Source of the DNA: Turnera subulata
Lineage: Eukaryota; Streptophyta; Magnoliopsida; Malpighiales; Passifloraceae
DNA length: 64,000 bases
Direction of reading: 5' to 3'
Assembly: GCA_028386065.3 (NCBI GenBank)
Contig: JAKUCV010007332.1
Span: 159,475-223,474 of the forward strand
In this document: piece after piece, positions 1 through 11,448 of the stretch
How positions within the stretch are numbered: the first letter of the stretch is position 1
Layout of the letters: every line of letters begins with the position of its first letter
The notes under the pieces: model-generated
Told to the model about the DNA's origin: nothing
What the model saw: the letters and a program-made list of their open reading frames with translations, nothing else
The model's database searches: none
Position numbers and translations under genes: made by a program

Positions 1-75
1 ATAGATGTGATTATATAATTCTGAAAATCTATTTATAAGATCGATCAATACACATCTCTTTGGATAGAAAGTATA

Positions 76-182
76 CTAAGCAGTCTTCTCCTTAGCAGCC
101 TTCTCCAGAGCTTTGGCTGGAGCATTGGCAGTAGAAGCCTCCTCAACAACAGGTAATCATCAACGGCTGCTTCATGAGCAGG
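76..182 (-). CDS. possible terminal coding exon, Ala/Lys/Glu-rich
   Basis: On the minus strand a pyrimidine-rich tract ending in TTGCTTGCAG gives a good 3' splice site just above 182. The following sequence reads to a TAG stop at 76-78, and its last 20 or so codons are rich in Ala, Lys and Glu, ending AAKEKTA. Within the exon the frame that ends in this tail is not open back to the acceptor, so a one-base indel or a mis-set boundary is likely. I do not recognise the protein. It may be the last exon of a host gene lying left of the window, or a gene fragment. Confidence 0.25.
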
Positions 183-430
183 CTGCAAGCAAAGGAAAAA
201 AAGTGTAAGAATAAGAAATAGAGATAATTAATTTATTATATATATAATAATAGGTTTAGATTTTGTACACTATACTTCAAATAAAATTCTAAAATTAATT
301 TTATCCTCTCCAACACGGCACCAAAGCCTAAGCTTTACTTTAGTAATAATAAAAGATAACTCTCCTCTAGGTACACTCACCACCAGATAGGTGTTGTGTT
401 TAGTTGCAAACTTATTTTTAGAGTCATAGC

Positions 431-762
431 TAGGGGTGAGCACGGACCCCGAACAATCCAAAAATTTTGAATCCCAAATCCAAATAAATCTAAATTTGAA
501 ATTCCAGATTGTCTAATAAACATTAAAGTTCGGTATGTAATTTTGAAACACTTTTGGATTATGTAATTTTGTAAGTGGATTAAAGAAAATGTAACAAATT
601 CGGGATATTGGAACTATCCCGAATTATCCAAATTAAAATTCAGAAATATGGAATTCTGGCTATTAGAATTTAATATGGACAGAGGTTTTGACAATTTCAG
701 GATTCCGAATTCCATACCGAAAAGTACATATTCCAATCCAAATTCTCGAATGCTCAGCCCTA
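431..762. mobile_element. hAT-type MITE (about 332 bp)
   Basis: The left end reads TAGGGGTGAGCA and the reverse complement of the right end reads TAGGGCTGAGCA, 11 of 12 matching. This is the usual hAT terminal motif. The 8-bp flanks (GTCATAGC and ACCATAGT) share a central CATAG, which fits a decayed 8-bp duplication. The interior is A/T-rich with repeated GGAATTC-like words and has no coding capacity. Confidence 0.6.
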
Positions 763-1715
763 ACCATAGTATATATGTATGGCCATAGTTTTCGGACAAG
801 ATAGTCGTATTGTTCTTGTCTTTGGTTGTGCTCATTGTATTTCTTTTTTTTTTCTCTTAAACTTGAGTGGTTTTTTCTTTTCTCAATATTGAATTTATGT
901 GATCTTCATGCTATGTTTTTACCTTTCTTTTCAAGCCTAATAATTGAGTGAAAGAGATTGGGGATAAAGATTTGACTAGGATTATATCAACAGGTGCCTG
1001 AAAACTAAAGTAATCAGTCACCGTGGTAATATCCTTTAAAGCCCAATATCTAAAGGCTAGCTTGTAAAGAGAAGAGAGACCGTCATAAAAATGCAAAACC
1101 AATTGTCCCTTTTAGGCCTATGACAGTGATATTCACGGAAACTAGCAAACGCCCTCACGTTGTTTCGGCCATTGAAGATTGTCACTAAAAAATTTACAAT
1201 ATTGAGTACCTATCAAACTGTTTAATTAAAAATCAACCCTATTTAAAGTATTCTAATTAATACAATCCTCTAATTATATAATTGAAAAATTGTCTAACTA
1301 TGCAACTCTATTTTTACTCTATCTCAAGATCTTAATTAAGAAATCGTCTAATTGTGTAACCTCATCTTTACTAAGTCTCATGATCTTTCATATTTGGGTG
1401 TGGATTTGATTTATTCATATATCCCTTCTAAAGGCTCACTAGAAACCACTCCTCATCCACACTTTTACAAACACTGGCATACACTTCCAGTCCTTATTGA
1501 CCCCGACTATCATGCAAATTCGATTGATGAATGTTTTAAAAATTTATTGAATCTTGCATATAACTCATGTTAGATATGTGTTTAAGAAATATTATTGATT
1601 GTAAATTTTTTAAATGAAAAAAAAATTGCAATAGATGAGTAACGAAGAAGAAAATTTGAAGAATGACACCTATTCTCACTTTTTTTCTTTTTTCCTACTA
1701 ATTAAAAGTATGACA
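763..1715. other. A/T-rich intergenic DNA, no gene seen
   Basis: This is low-complexity A/T-rich sequence. A 73-codon open frame at 1352-1573 has no recognisable domain, promoter or homologue that I know and is not supported as a gene. Confidence 0.5.
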
Positions 1716-1720
1716 AAACT

Positions 1721-4714
1721 TGAAGCGCCCCGACCCGTATTTACCGTACACAGTAAACACGTGCCAGAACTATTCTTACTACAGTAGCAGACAGTACATA
1801 CAATATAAAATACAATACAAGCAATCCCCAAATACAATATTCGTCACCCGATCCCGGGGACCATTATTCAAGCCATTACACTCCAATCTAGTCGACAGCA
1901 GAGGACATAGGATACAACAGCAAATATAATACAGCAACAACAGCAGCAGAAAATATCCCCAACAGCAATAACACAATAGAAAGACAAGCAGCGGAAGACT
2001 TAGAATGAGATGCAGCGGAGGTATAGATCCGGAGTCTGGTGGAGTAGGACCAACAGCTGGCCGAACCACGTACCTGTACTACGAGCAACTAATCCTACGG
2101 GATGAAACCCCGCAGGCGAGGGGTGAGTCCGAAGTGCTCACCGACGAAGGATAAACAGTAATATGCAGGCAAACACAATACTTTCGAAGTAAAATTCCAG
2201 CAAAAGACATAACAGTGAAAAACCAGAATATAACTGAGCCAAGACCAAAAGAATAATTATTATTACCAAATTTTATCTTTCGGGCTCTGTCATTGGACAA
2301 GCTAGGGTCGTACCTGGTTATTAACATGTTCTGAGTGCTAGATCAATCCAAGAGAACCCAGGGATCGACATCCCAAAAATATAGATCCTAGGGATAGACA
2401 TCCCAAAAATATAATCACGGGATAGACATCACAAGCATAGACATGCTTATCACAAGTAACCTAGATCATAGCCACCATAAAACAGTCTCTAACCATCTAG
2501 TCGTACCACTACTTTCCTAGTGACAAATAAGTTGTCAACACAACTTCCAATTATCCAATTTTCTCATCATGTCAGTATATCCACAATCAACAAATCAGCA
2601 ACCACAACAGTAATACCACAATCAGACTCAATTGGCTCAGCAGTTCAATCAGGCAAAATAATCACAGAAAAACAAACACAGCTTCATGTGCAACATATCA
2701 AAGGTTATCCATCCTCACCTTAGCCGATTTCCCTACTCTTGAAAGTCCTCAAATTGTCCCGACTTCGGTTCCTCGGGATACTGTTCGTTATCGGCTCCTA
2801 TATAGCAAATAACAGCACATATTCACATAAGATGCACATAAATGCAAATGATGCTATACCGTAAAAATAAAGCCTAAACTGGTTCGTTTACGTCCCGGTG
2901 AAACCCCGTTATCATTATCATTCACTATTTATTATTCCTGTGTCAAATACTACACTATACTTTTACCCGGTTATTATTCTGGTATTTACTTTGATAATAC
3001 CATTTCCTTATTTATTTATAAGTATGTACTTTCCAAAATAATTATTATTGACCATATATATATATTCCCAAAATAATATTGTGTCAAAGCACTTATTTCA
3101 TTTATCCTCACAAATATAATCGTATACCATGTATATACTTTTCTGCCGTATTTTCCAAAAATATACTTATCACAAAATATTTCCTCAAATGCTAACGTGC
3201 ATATATATCTCTTCCTAAAAGTAATTATTATAACGTATTTCAATGGTATTTATCATATAATATTTTCCGGTAAAACATTTACATCCTATATATCCTTAAA
3301 AAAATTTACCACAATTTAATAATTATGTTATAATTATAATTATCATATGAAAGTAATTATTTCTTTTATTCCACAAAATATAATCATATACCATACATTT
3401 ATTATTTTATTTCCAAAAACCATATATAATCCATATTATTTATTTCTTCCCAGAATATATTTATTCTTTAATATCTATTATTATTTATTATTATTATTAT
3501 TATTTTTTAATTTCCGGACTAGGCCAAATAGTGCAAGCCCAGCCCAGTGCTTAGCCCCATATAACCCAGGTATATCCATATCAGGACCCAGGCCCACTAG
3601 TCTAAGCCCGATTGCAACTCAGCCCATTCAACCCAAGCCCTAAGTCATAAGAGAACCGGGTCAACCCAAACGGAATCGGGTCAAACCCGTCACAGATGGG
3701 TCGACCCGCGTCTCTTCCATACACAGCTCACCTTCCCGTTTGCAGGGTGGCGGCGGCTGGTCACTGTGCGACGACGAGGCGACGAAGGCGTGGCTGAAGG
3801 GGGAGGCGCACGACGGCAAACAAAGAGGGAAGCGGCGGAGGAAGGTGCGGCGACGAGCAACGAGAAAGGAGGGCGGCGACTCGTCAAGGGGACGGATCTG
3901 CAGGCACGGTGAAGGGGGGTGGCGCGACGGTATTGCTGCAGGCGGTTGCTGGCAGCGGTTTGCAACAAGGGCGCGGCGAGTCTCGGGACGGCTGCAGCTG
4001 CGACGCGATGGCAGGAAAAGGAGAAGGACGGTAAGGCGACGAGTCCTGCAGGTGGCGGCTGCGTCCTTTCCGGGCTATCTCCACTAGCGGCGCCGGCGAG
4101 GAGAAAAGAAATGGATGGTGGTCGGAACGGGTGGTGTGTTGGTGGCGGTTGTGTTGTGTGTTGTTTGGTATTTTATTTTTTTTTTCTTTTCTTCTTTTTT
4201 TCCTGGTTTTGGTTGCAGGGAAGAAACTGGCAGAGTATGGTGCTGGTTGTTTACAGTGGTGGTTTGCAGGGAGAATGAAGGAAACTGGCAGTGGAGTTGT
4301 GAGGCAGGGAAGAATTCACAGGTAACAAAGAAAACGTGCATGGGTATTGTCTAAACAGGAAAGAGGCGGCGACTGCCTGTATAATTGAGCCGCCTAAATT
4401 ATGCAGGTTTGTCTGCACATAACCCGTGCACCGATCGGACCAGAAAATATCTATTATACCCACTTGACTTAATTTCTGGTCCAGTAATTCGAGGTTAAAC
4501 CTGACTTTTCTTACGATTCCTAGACCCGAAAAATGCCAACTCTGGTCCGAAAAATCCGCTGAAAAATAGGGAACGTGAGGTAAAGGTCGGTTTCAGGATG
4601 CAATGCATAATTTACCCTGAAATAATTACCCAAGATTAATTTCATTAGATAAATTACTGTATAAAGTTTTTTTTACAGTCCCGGTAAAACATAAATTTTA
4701 CCCGGGCCGTTACA
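1721..4714 (-). repeat. Element A 3' LTR (2994 bp)
   Basis: It begins TGAAGCGCCCCGACC on the plus strand and ends GGGCCGTTACA, and it aligns along its length with 23423-26406. Read on the minus strand it starts TGTAACGGCCCGGG. It holds a degenerate palindrome set (2361-2448, including AAGCATAGACATGCTT), an A/T-rich zone (2880-3520) and a GC-rich coding-like zone (3720-4090). Open frames in the GC-rich zone are not supported as genes. On the minus strand that zone ends at a GGTGAGC splice-donor-like site. Confidence 0.92.
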
Positions 4715-4730
4715 GTCTACCCCCCTTAAA
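4715..4730 (-). other. polypurine tract of element A
   Basis: On the minus strand the sequence just before the 3' LTR reads TTTTAAGGGGGGTAGAC, a purine run directly abutting TGTAACGG. This is the expected plus-strand DNA primer site. Confidence 0.8.
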
Positions 4731-4755
4731 AGAATTTCGTCCTCGAAATTCATGC

Positions 4756-5097
4756 CTATTCTGTAAAGAGATGCGGATACTGGGACCGCATGTGCTCTTC
4801 AACTTCCCAAGTAGACTCGTTAGCGGAATGCTTACTCCACTTGACCTTGACCATAGGAATGGTACAGTTCCGCAACTGCCGAACTTCTCGAGAAAGAATC
4901 TGCTTCGGCACTTCTGTGTAGGTAAGATCCTCTGCTACCTCAACATCCACTGGGGCAACAATGTGACTAGGTTCTGATCGATATCTCCTCAACATAGAGA
5001 CATGGAACACGTCATGAATACGTGATAGCTCATCAGGTAAAGATAACCTGTAGGCTAGTGGTCCAATTCTCTCCATGATCTCATAGGGTCCAATATA
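4756..5097 (-). pseudogene. Element A pol C-terminus with chromodomain-like module
   Basis: The translation carries the conserved post-integrase block (GPLAYRLSLP, IHDVFHVSMLRRY) followed by a chromodomain-like tail (REVRQLR, VKVKWS, STWEVEEHMR, YPHLF), ending at a stop at 4756. This module targets chromovirus integration to chromatin. Its upstream half lies at 19031-20017. The reading frame resumes exactly across the CCTTG duplication of element D (codons for SPR on one side, YIGPYEI on the other). This piece is open but separated from the rest of pol by 13.9 kb. Confidence 0.9.
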
Positions 5098-5102
5098 CCT
5101 TG

Positions 5103-5267
5103 TTTAACAGCCCGGGTAAAAATTTTGATTTTTACCGTGATTTACTGTTGAATTAATCTTGGGTAATTAATTCAAGGTAAATCGGGTGTCGTTTTTCGAA
5201 ACCGAGAGTTTTCCCGCGTTCGTGATTTTTCCGTGGATTTTTCGGACCTAAGTTGGTATTTTTCGGG
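5103..5267 (+). repeat. Element D 5' LTR, first 165 bp
   Basis: It matches the start of the D 3' LTR at 16090, apart from a small deletion after the first hairpin. It stops at TTTTTCGGG where element C begins with TGAAACGCCC. This is the left piece of an LTR interrupted by C. Confidence 0.85.
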
Positions 5268-8200
5268 TGAAACGCCCGACTCGTATTTATCGTACACAGT
5301 AAACACGTGTCAGAACTGTGACGACTCAATCAAACCAAACCCAGCATACAGTGTATACAACAGTAACTCGGCTCAACAGCCCAAAAATAATAACGTCAAT
5401 AACTACATAACCGGCCCAATGGCCCAACAATAGCAAAATAATGCACAGCGGAAGACTTAATAACTCACAAAGACACTGTATGCGACACATGATGCAAACT
5501 ATGGATCCGAGCCCTGTCCAAGGGATAACGCCGCAGCCTGTCTGGAATGCACCAAACCTGTACCACAAATAACTCATCCTACGGGATGAAAGCCCGCAGG
5601 TGAGGGGTGAGTCCGAAGTGCTCACCAACCAAGGATAAACAGAAATATGCAGGCAACTATAATACTTCAAAGAAGAAATACAGACAATAATCACAACCAT
5701 ACCAAAGTCAATACCGTACAAAACAGACCAAACTCAAGGACTCGACCCAACGTATCAAGGATTTTATTTCCAATTTTATTATTCTGGCCCCGTCACGGAT
5801 AAGCTAAGGTCGTACCAGGCTATCAACCTGTTTATGGTGCCAGATCAAAAAAAAAAACCCGGGATCAACATCCCAATATCAAATCTCAGGGATCAACATC
5901 CCAATAACAATCTCAGAGATCAACATCCCAATCACAATCTCAGGGATCAACATCCCAATCACAATCTCAGGGATCAACATCCCAATAACAATCTCAGGGA
6001 TTAACATCTCAATAACAATCTCAGGGATCAACATCCCAATAACAATCTCAGGGATCAACATTCCAATCACAATCTCAGGGATCAACATCCCAATCAATCC
6101 GGCATCAACATGCCCATCACAAGTAACCCAGATCATGGCCACCACAAAACAGTCCCAAACCATCCGGTCGTACCTCTACTTACCACGTGACAATAAAATC
6201 ATCATCTCAAATCAACTTCCAATTTCCATTTCTTTTTTCCCGATTATCCATATCATAGTTTATTCCAATTATCCAATCACAACACTGTCTACCGACAACA
6301 ATCACAATATCCCTAACAGTCAACAATTATCCAACTTCCTATTAGCTCAGGTTATACAGTAGACCAATCCATCAACAGTTTCATAACATCAATTACTCAC
6401 AGACCAACATCAATCACAACACAGTATCCAAGAGTCCAATAACAGTCAACGCAGCGGTTCAATCAAGCAAATCAACATCATAGCAACAACAACAACAATA
6501 ACCATAGCAGCCAAATAACCAACACAATTCCATATTATCAATTAACCAACAACAATACATATAACACCAATTATTCACAATTAACAGTTCATCACAATAT
6601 CCACACGACCAATAACACAGTCCAACAACAGCAACATCGATAACCATAACAGTCAAATAACCAACAATGACCCTCTCAGCAGTTCATTCAAACAACAAAA
6701 CACACAAAGTATTACTGGCACATATCAAGGGTTATCCATCCTCACCTTGGCCGATTACTCAACTCCGTAAACAATGACCGGTCCCAAGCCGGGTCCTCGA
6801 AAAACTGCTCGATATCCGAACCTATACAACAAAACAATATATACACATAAATGCACATAATCGGTATACTATGATGCCAAAACTGCGAAATAACCCATCC
6901 CGGTTACATATCTTTCATTATTTCCCTTTACCGAAAAATATTATACCGTACGTATATCCGAGTATAATTTCGGTACCATACTTTAATTAAAACTCTTTTC
7001 AAAATAATTTCATGAAATAATTATAATTTTCCAAAATTATAATCTCCTTAATTGTTTTCCAGAAAAATAATAACGTATTTATAATTTTCAGAAAATATTT
7101 ATATAGCATTTATCTTTTTCTAAATTTATATACAATAATATTTTCCAACACAAAATATAATTACCTTTAACTTTCAAAGTACATATATATATATATTCCT
7201 CAACCATAATTTTCTAGAGAAGATAATACATATATTAAATTTCCAGAAATTAATTTTATGGTATATATATATTTTTTCAATTAATAATATTTTTTCTCCA
7301 AAACATAACTTAATTATTTATCAATGTATATATATTTATTTTTCTCAAACTACCAGAATTAATTGATCATAATTTTCTCAAAGTAAATATATTTTTTTTT
7401 TCAAAACTGATTTTATTCCAGAAAATAAATAAATAAATATATATTAATCCCTTTTTTTTTACTGGACTGGGCCATGAACAGTAAGCCCATGCCCAGCCCA
7501 AGAACTAAGTCCAGCAACCTAACAGGTCAGCTTCCGGCCCAGGCGCACAGGCCCAGACCATAGTATGAGCCTCAGGCCCACGCCAAGCCCAGACCGCGCC
7601 AGCCAAGACTTCAGTTGACCCGTTAAGGAAACGGGTCGCTCACCCTCGGTGTCGGGTCTGCCTCATCACACCCGGGTCACCCACGACCCGTGGCTGTTGT
7701 TGCTGCTGCTCACCTTCGCAGCGGAGGTGACGGCGCGGCTGTGGCGAAGCGACACGGGGATGGCAAGGCGAGGCGGCGTGCGGCGTGAAGGCGGCGGTGA
7801 GAGAGGTGGTGACGGCCGGTGTGGGCGAGGTGATGGCGTGACCCGTCTGGTTGTGGATCACTCCATCGGCACGCCTTGGCTGGACGGCGCTGCAGCAGCG
7901 GTTGCAGGTGGGAGACAACGCGAGGACGGCGGTGGCAGCAGGTTGCAGCAAGCGGTCGTCGGTGCTGGTGGCTGCTACTCACGGCGGTTGGCAGAAGGGG
8001 AGGCGGCTCGGGCAGCAACTCTTCCTCTTTCTTTCTTTTTTTTCTTTTTCCTTATTCTTCCTTCCCGATTTCTTTTTTCCTCTCCCTCTCTATTTTTTTC
8101 TTTTTTTTCCTCTCTTCTTTTTTTTCCTTTCTTCGTCTCTTCTTTTTCTTCTCTATTTTTTTCTCTTCTTTCTTTTCTCTCTTTTTTTTTTTCCCTTCTT

Positions 8201-8566
8201 CCCCTTCCTGCTTTCTTCTTCCTTTAAAACCATAAAAATTACTGTGCATCACTGTGCGATCTGTGATTCCTTCAATAATGCAGCTTGTCTGCATTGTTGA
8301 AGCTAGTCGGTCCGGACCAGAAAATAACTGATACCCCCCCAGTTATTTTCCGGTGTGATTTTCCGAGAAATTCCGAAACCCGAAAAATACCAACTTAGGC
8401 CCGAAAAATCCACAGAAAAATCACGAGCGCGGGAAAACTCTCGTTTTCGAAAAATGACTCCCGATTTACCTTGAATTAATTACCCAAGATTAATTCAACA
8501 GTAAATCATGGTAAAAAGACTTTTACAGTCCCGGTAAAAATTAAAAATTTTACCCGGGCTGTTACA
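5268..8566 (-). repeat. Element C 3' LTR (3299 bp)
   Basis: It runs from TGAAACGCCCGAC to GGGCTGTTACA and has the same architecture as the D and E LTRs. From its 3' end (low coordinates) these parts appear: a conserved 8-bp-stem hairpin near 5578, the palindrome array 5861-6114, a C/A-rich zone, an A/T-rich zone (6900-7460), and a GC-rich then polypyrimidine block (7540-8230). Long frames across the last block (7649-8300) are low-complexity and not credible genes. Confidence 0.88.
5861..6114. repeat. Array of about ten short palindromes, spacing 23-28 bp
   Basis: Units read GGGATCAACATCCC (5-bp arms, 4-base loop) separated by CAATMACAATCTCA-type spacers. The first is at 5861-5874 and the ninth at 6078-6091. 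The tenth, at 6101-6114, reads GGCATCAACATGCC: both arms have changed so that pairing is kept. The second copy of the array is at about 13003-13230 in the C 5' LTR. Confidence 0.85.
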
Positions 8567-8585
8567 GTCTACCCACCTTAAAAAG
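8567..8585 (-). other. polypurine tract of element C
   Basis: On the minus strand the bases before the 3' LTR read TTTTTAAGGTGGGTAGAC and directly abut TGTAACAGCC. This fixes the orientation of element C as minus. Confidence 0.75.
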
Positions 8586-8709
8586 AATTTCGTCCCCGAA
8601 ATTCCGTCTTATCCGTGGGTCCTACCACGATAAGCTTCTGGCACACTCTGCCAGGTGTCCAACCTTAACCCGAGATACCGCTTATACCCTTAAGCGACAT
8701 CTCGTCCTC

Positions 8710-8717
8710 TATAAAAA
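8710..8717 (+). promoter_or_regulatory. TATA box of ORF-A in element C (antisense promoter)
   Basis: TATAAAAA lies 35 bases before the ORF-A start codon and is followed by CCAAACCTCA. The same TATA and CCAAACCTCA arrangement precedes ORF-A in elements D and E. Confidence 0.65.
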
Positions 8718-8894
8718 CCAAACCTCATAACTGGCAAACTCACACACAGTCATGGACTCTCCACTGAGGACAAGAACTACCTCAGACTCCGAGAACAACA
8801 GCTACATCGGCGGCACTGCCTTCCCGACAAGCTCCGATGAAGAACCTCCGAGGAAGCGCTTCAAGACGAACATCATCGGCCTGAAGGAACACAT

Positions 8895-10340
8895 CGTGAT
8901 ACCCCAGGTACACCCTAGAATATAGAGAAGTATTTGCATGATGAGATCCGGGTGTAGCTTGTCCTTCCGGCACGTTCGTATAGGTTGGATAGGGTATTCG
9001 AGAGAAAGTAGGTGATGTTGATAATGTTGGGTGTACATGATGGTATGGGTTTAGGCTCGGTAACATGATTGATATCGGATTGAGATGAGATGGTTCGCAT
9101 AGGCCTTGCCTAGTGCACANNNNNNNNNNNNNNNNNNNNNNNNNNNNNNNNNNNNNNNNNNNNNNNNNNNNNNNNNNNNNNNNNNNNNNNNNNNNNNNNN
9201 NNNNNNNNNNNNNNNNNNNNNNNNNNNNNNNNNNNNNNNNNNNNNNNNNNNNNNNNNNNNNNNNNNNNNNNNNNNNNNNNNNNNNNNNNNNNNNNNNNNN
9301 NNNNNNNNNNNNNNNNNNNNNNNNNNNNNNNNNNNNNNNNNNNNNNNNNNNNNNNNNNNNNNNNNNNNNNNNNNNNNNNNNNNNNNNNNNNNNNNNNNNN
9401 NNNNNNNNNNNNNNNNNNNNNNNNNNNNNNNNNNNNNNNNNNNNNNNNNNNNNNNNNNNNNNNNNNNNNNNNNNNNNNNNNNNNNNNNNNNNNNNNNNNN
9501 NNNNNNNNNNNNNNNNNNNNNNNNNNNAAGAGAAGTATGAACCCTAGATGCCTAAGGGTTCCAAAGGGATGGATTTGATGGCTTGATGTGCCTAATGGTT
9601 TGGTAAGTGGGGTTTGCTTACTTGTGATGATTGATGGTGCTACTTGCTTGGTAGATGCTCAATTGCTTGGTGAATTGCACCTATGGTGCTAAGCTGATGA
9701 TGTTGATGAAAGCCTTGGCTGAGCTGATGTGCCCATAATAGGGCTAAGCATTTGCACATTCATGCATTCCATTGCACGGATGCTGTATATTATATGTAAC
9801 GATGCTATGTATATATATATGTATCGATGGACCTTGCGAAGGCTGTGACTGCTTGGTCATTATGATGTTAACCTTGCTGTTGGATGCTATTTGCCGCTTG
9901 TTTGGTATTGTTGGTTGTTGCTAGTAAGTTGATTCTACTTACTGAGTCAGTGGACTCACCCCCCCCCCCCCCCCAATTCTTCTCCTTATTTTTCAGGTGC
10001 GAGAATGAGAGTACGGGCAGCGTAAACTGATGGGTATAGCTGAGTTGTATTATTTACTTAGTTGTATTAAAAGAGGTTATAATTGACATTGTATGAGTTA
10101 GTGCCCCTTGTAGCAGAATTCTATAACATTAAAGGATATGGAGTTTAATTCATTTTGGTATTTCTGTTGCCTTTGCATTCTTTGTTTGTTTCCGTTTACG
10201 CTGTGCATGTTCTTGTTAGTAACCCGCGAGGCAGAGGCAACAAGCTTCTGTGATGTTGTGTATAGGCCTTGGGGGTGCCTTGTGGCACGATGATGGTGCA
10301 CACGGTTCCTGGCCGGTCGCGCTTAGGCGGGGGCGTGACA
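8895..10340 (+). mobile_element. solo LTR (1446 bp including an assembly gap)
   Basis: It starts CGTGATACCCCAGG (TG to CG at the first base) and ends GGGGGCGTGACA, with CACAT on both sides (8890-8894 and 10341-10345). The same family begins at 63804 with TGTGATACCCCAGG, which supports the first base being a mutated T. No internal region is present, so it arose by LTR-LTR recombination. It sits inside ORF-A of element C and is the youngest event of the left nest. The plus strand is inferred from the TGTGATACC start matching the 63804 copy. Confidence 0.85.
9120..9527. other. assembly gap (408 N)
   Basis: An uninterrupted run of N inside the solo LTR. Open frames that cross it are artefacts. 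Confidence 0.99.
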
Positions 10341-10613
10341 CACATGGTCGTCTCCAGCAAACGGCGAAAGAAAAGTGCTCCCAAGAAAGCTGAGGATAAG
10401 AAGGGCAAGGCGATAGCTGAGAGCAGCACTCCGCAGCAGACACTGACGCAGCTAAACGTCTCACTGAAGAAGATCAGCTCGGCGGTGTTGCAGATAGAGC
10501 TGGCGTGCGCGGAGCTCTTCCCTCATATGAAAACCGTCCAAAAACTTGTAAAAGACTTAGAGAAGCATGTAACTCAATAGAGTACTTCTTCTCCGTTTGT
10601 AAAACTATTATGA

Positions 10614-10619
10614 AATAAA
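10614..10619 (+). terminator. poly(A) signal of ORF-A (element C)
   Basis: AATAAA lies 34 bases past the ORF-A stop within ATGAAATAAATAAAATAAG. The corresponding site exists in D (ATGAAATAAATAAAATA on the minus strand near 15480-15497) and in E (AATAAATAAA near 45368). Confidence 0.5.
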
Positions 10620-11330
10620 TAAAATAAGTTTCCTTTTTAAATCAAAATCTCTTGTTAAATTGTGAAAACTCATGCTAATAGAAAAATAAAAACATCACAA
10701 AGCAAAACAAAAATCAACAATAAGAATATAAAATCAAATATAAAGAAATCAAAAATTAAATCTCGTTTAACAAAACCAAAGTATAAAGAAGTTAAAACGA
10801 AACACGTTTTCATGACCGGTGCTCGTATCGGACGTAAACATCCTCGAACCCAAGAAACGTGACACGTGCGACTAACGGTGACGTCTGTTTCCCTCGTGAA
10901 AAAGATGACCGTTAACTCGCACAGTGACGATCACGAGAGCGTGCTGTGTCCCTCGAGAGAAACGTACCCACTTGTTCACAAATTCCGCATGAGCCAAAAA
11001 CGTCTGTCAAGCCTTGTATCTCTCCACGACGTCCGAACAAGTGTAAGCTTGTCGCACATGCGCTCTACTCGAGGTACAGTCCCATCCGTCTAGCCTCAAC
11101 GGTCACAAATGCATGTGATAAAAGATGCAGGAAAATATAGAAAAACCATAGAAAGAAAGGACAAAGTAGCCAGAGCGAAAGAAAATCATGAGATGGTAAA
11201 AGGCTGAAAAATTCTGGCACTGGTAGCCCGAAAAACGTGTAAAGTAACAAGGCAATAAATGAATGCAACGAAAAATTTCAAAAAGCAAAATCTTGAAAAT
11301 CAAAAACGGTAATCACGCTCCCCATAAGAG

Positions 11331-11337
11331 TATAAAA
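11331..11337 (+). promoter_or_regulatory. TATA box of ORF-B in element C
   Basis: TATAAAA within CATAAGAGTATAAAAG lies about 110 bases before the ORF-B start. Element D has the same words on the minus strand at 14817-14823, and element E has TATAAAAG at 44412-44418. Confidence 0.6.
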
Positions 11338-11448
11338 GAAACGGAGCGGTGAGGTGTAAATCATCAAAACATCTAAAAGCAACAAAACGCTCAGAAACAC
11401 AAAACCACAACTCTCGAAAAAACAAAATACCCACGCGTCCAAAACAAC

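Larger units (their letters stand above)
8752..10580 (+). pseudogene. ORF-A of element C, small basic protein, split by a solo LTR
   Basis: The two parts are 8752-8894 and 10346-10580, with one CACAT duplication at each edge of the inserted LTR. They would encode about 125 residues. Visible features are an acidic serine stretch (SSDEE) followed by a basic cluster (PPRKRFK, residues 32-38), a second basic cluster (KRRKK, 53-57), a Lys/Glu-rich linker, and a C-terminal 40 residues with leucine/isoleucine spacing typical of an amphipathic or coiled-coil helix. These suggest a nuclear protein that self-associates or binds nucleic acid; this is inference. I know no family for it. Homologues occur only at the same place in elements D and E. 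It is antisense to the retroelement and breaks at codon 47 by the insertion. Confidence 0.75.

Noticed and set aside
1352..1573. 73-codon frame in A/T-rich DNA
   Set aside because: No domain, no neighbours, no promoter signal.
5861..6114. CRISPR-like regular array
   Set aside because: Spacing is 23-28 bp with near-identical spacers, and it lies in a plant LTR. It is a tandem repeat, not a CRISPR.
5879..6163. 94-codon frame with a repeated IGMLIPEIV unit (also 13019-13276)
   Set aside because: It is only the translation of the palindrome array in the C LTRs; no start context, promoter or homologue.
7649..8300. long frames in the GC-rich/pyrimidine block of an LTR (also 3740-4354, 16532-17193, 25383-26112, 33624-34384, 46263-46909, 56946-57841, 58718-59524)
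   Set aside because: Low-complexity Ser/Leu/Phe or Arg/Gly strings open on both strands at once; they lie within LTRs and do not agree between copies.
9106..9547. 144-codon frames of unknown residues
   Set aside because: They cross the N gap.
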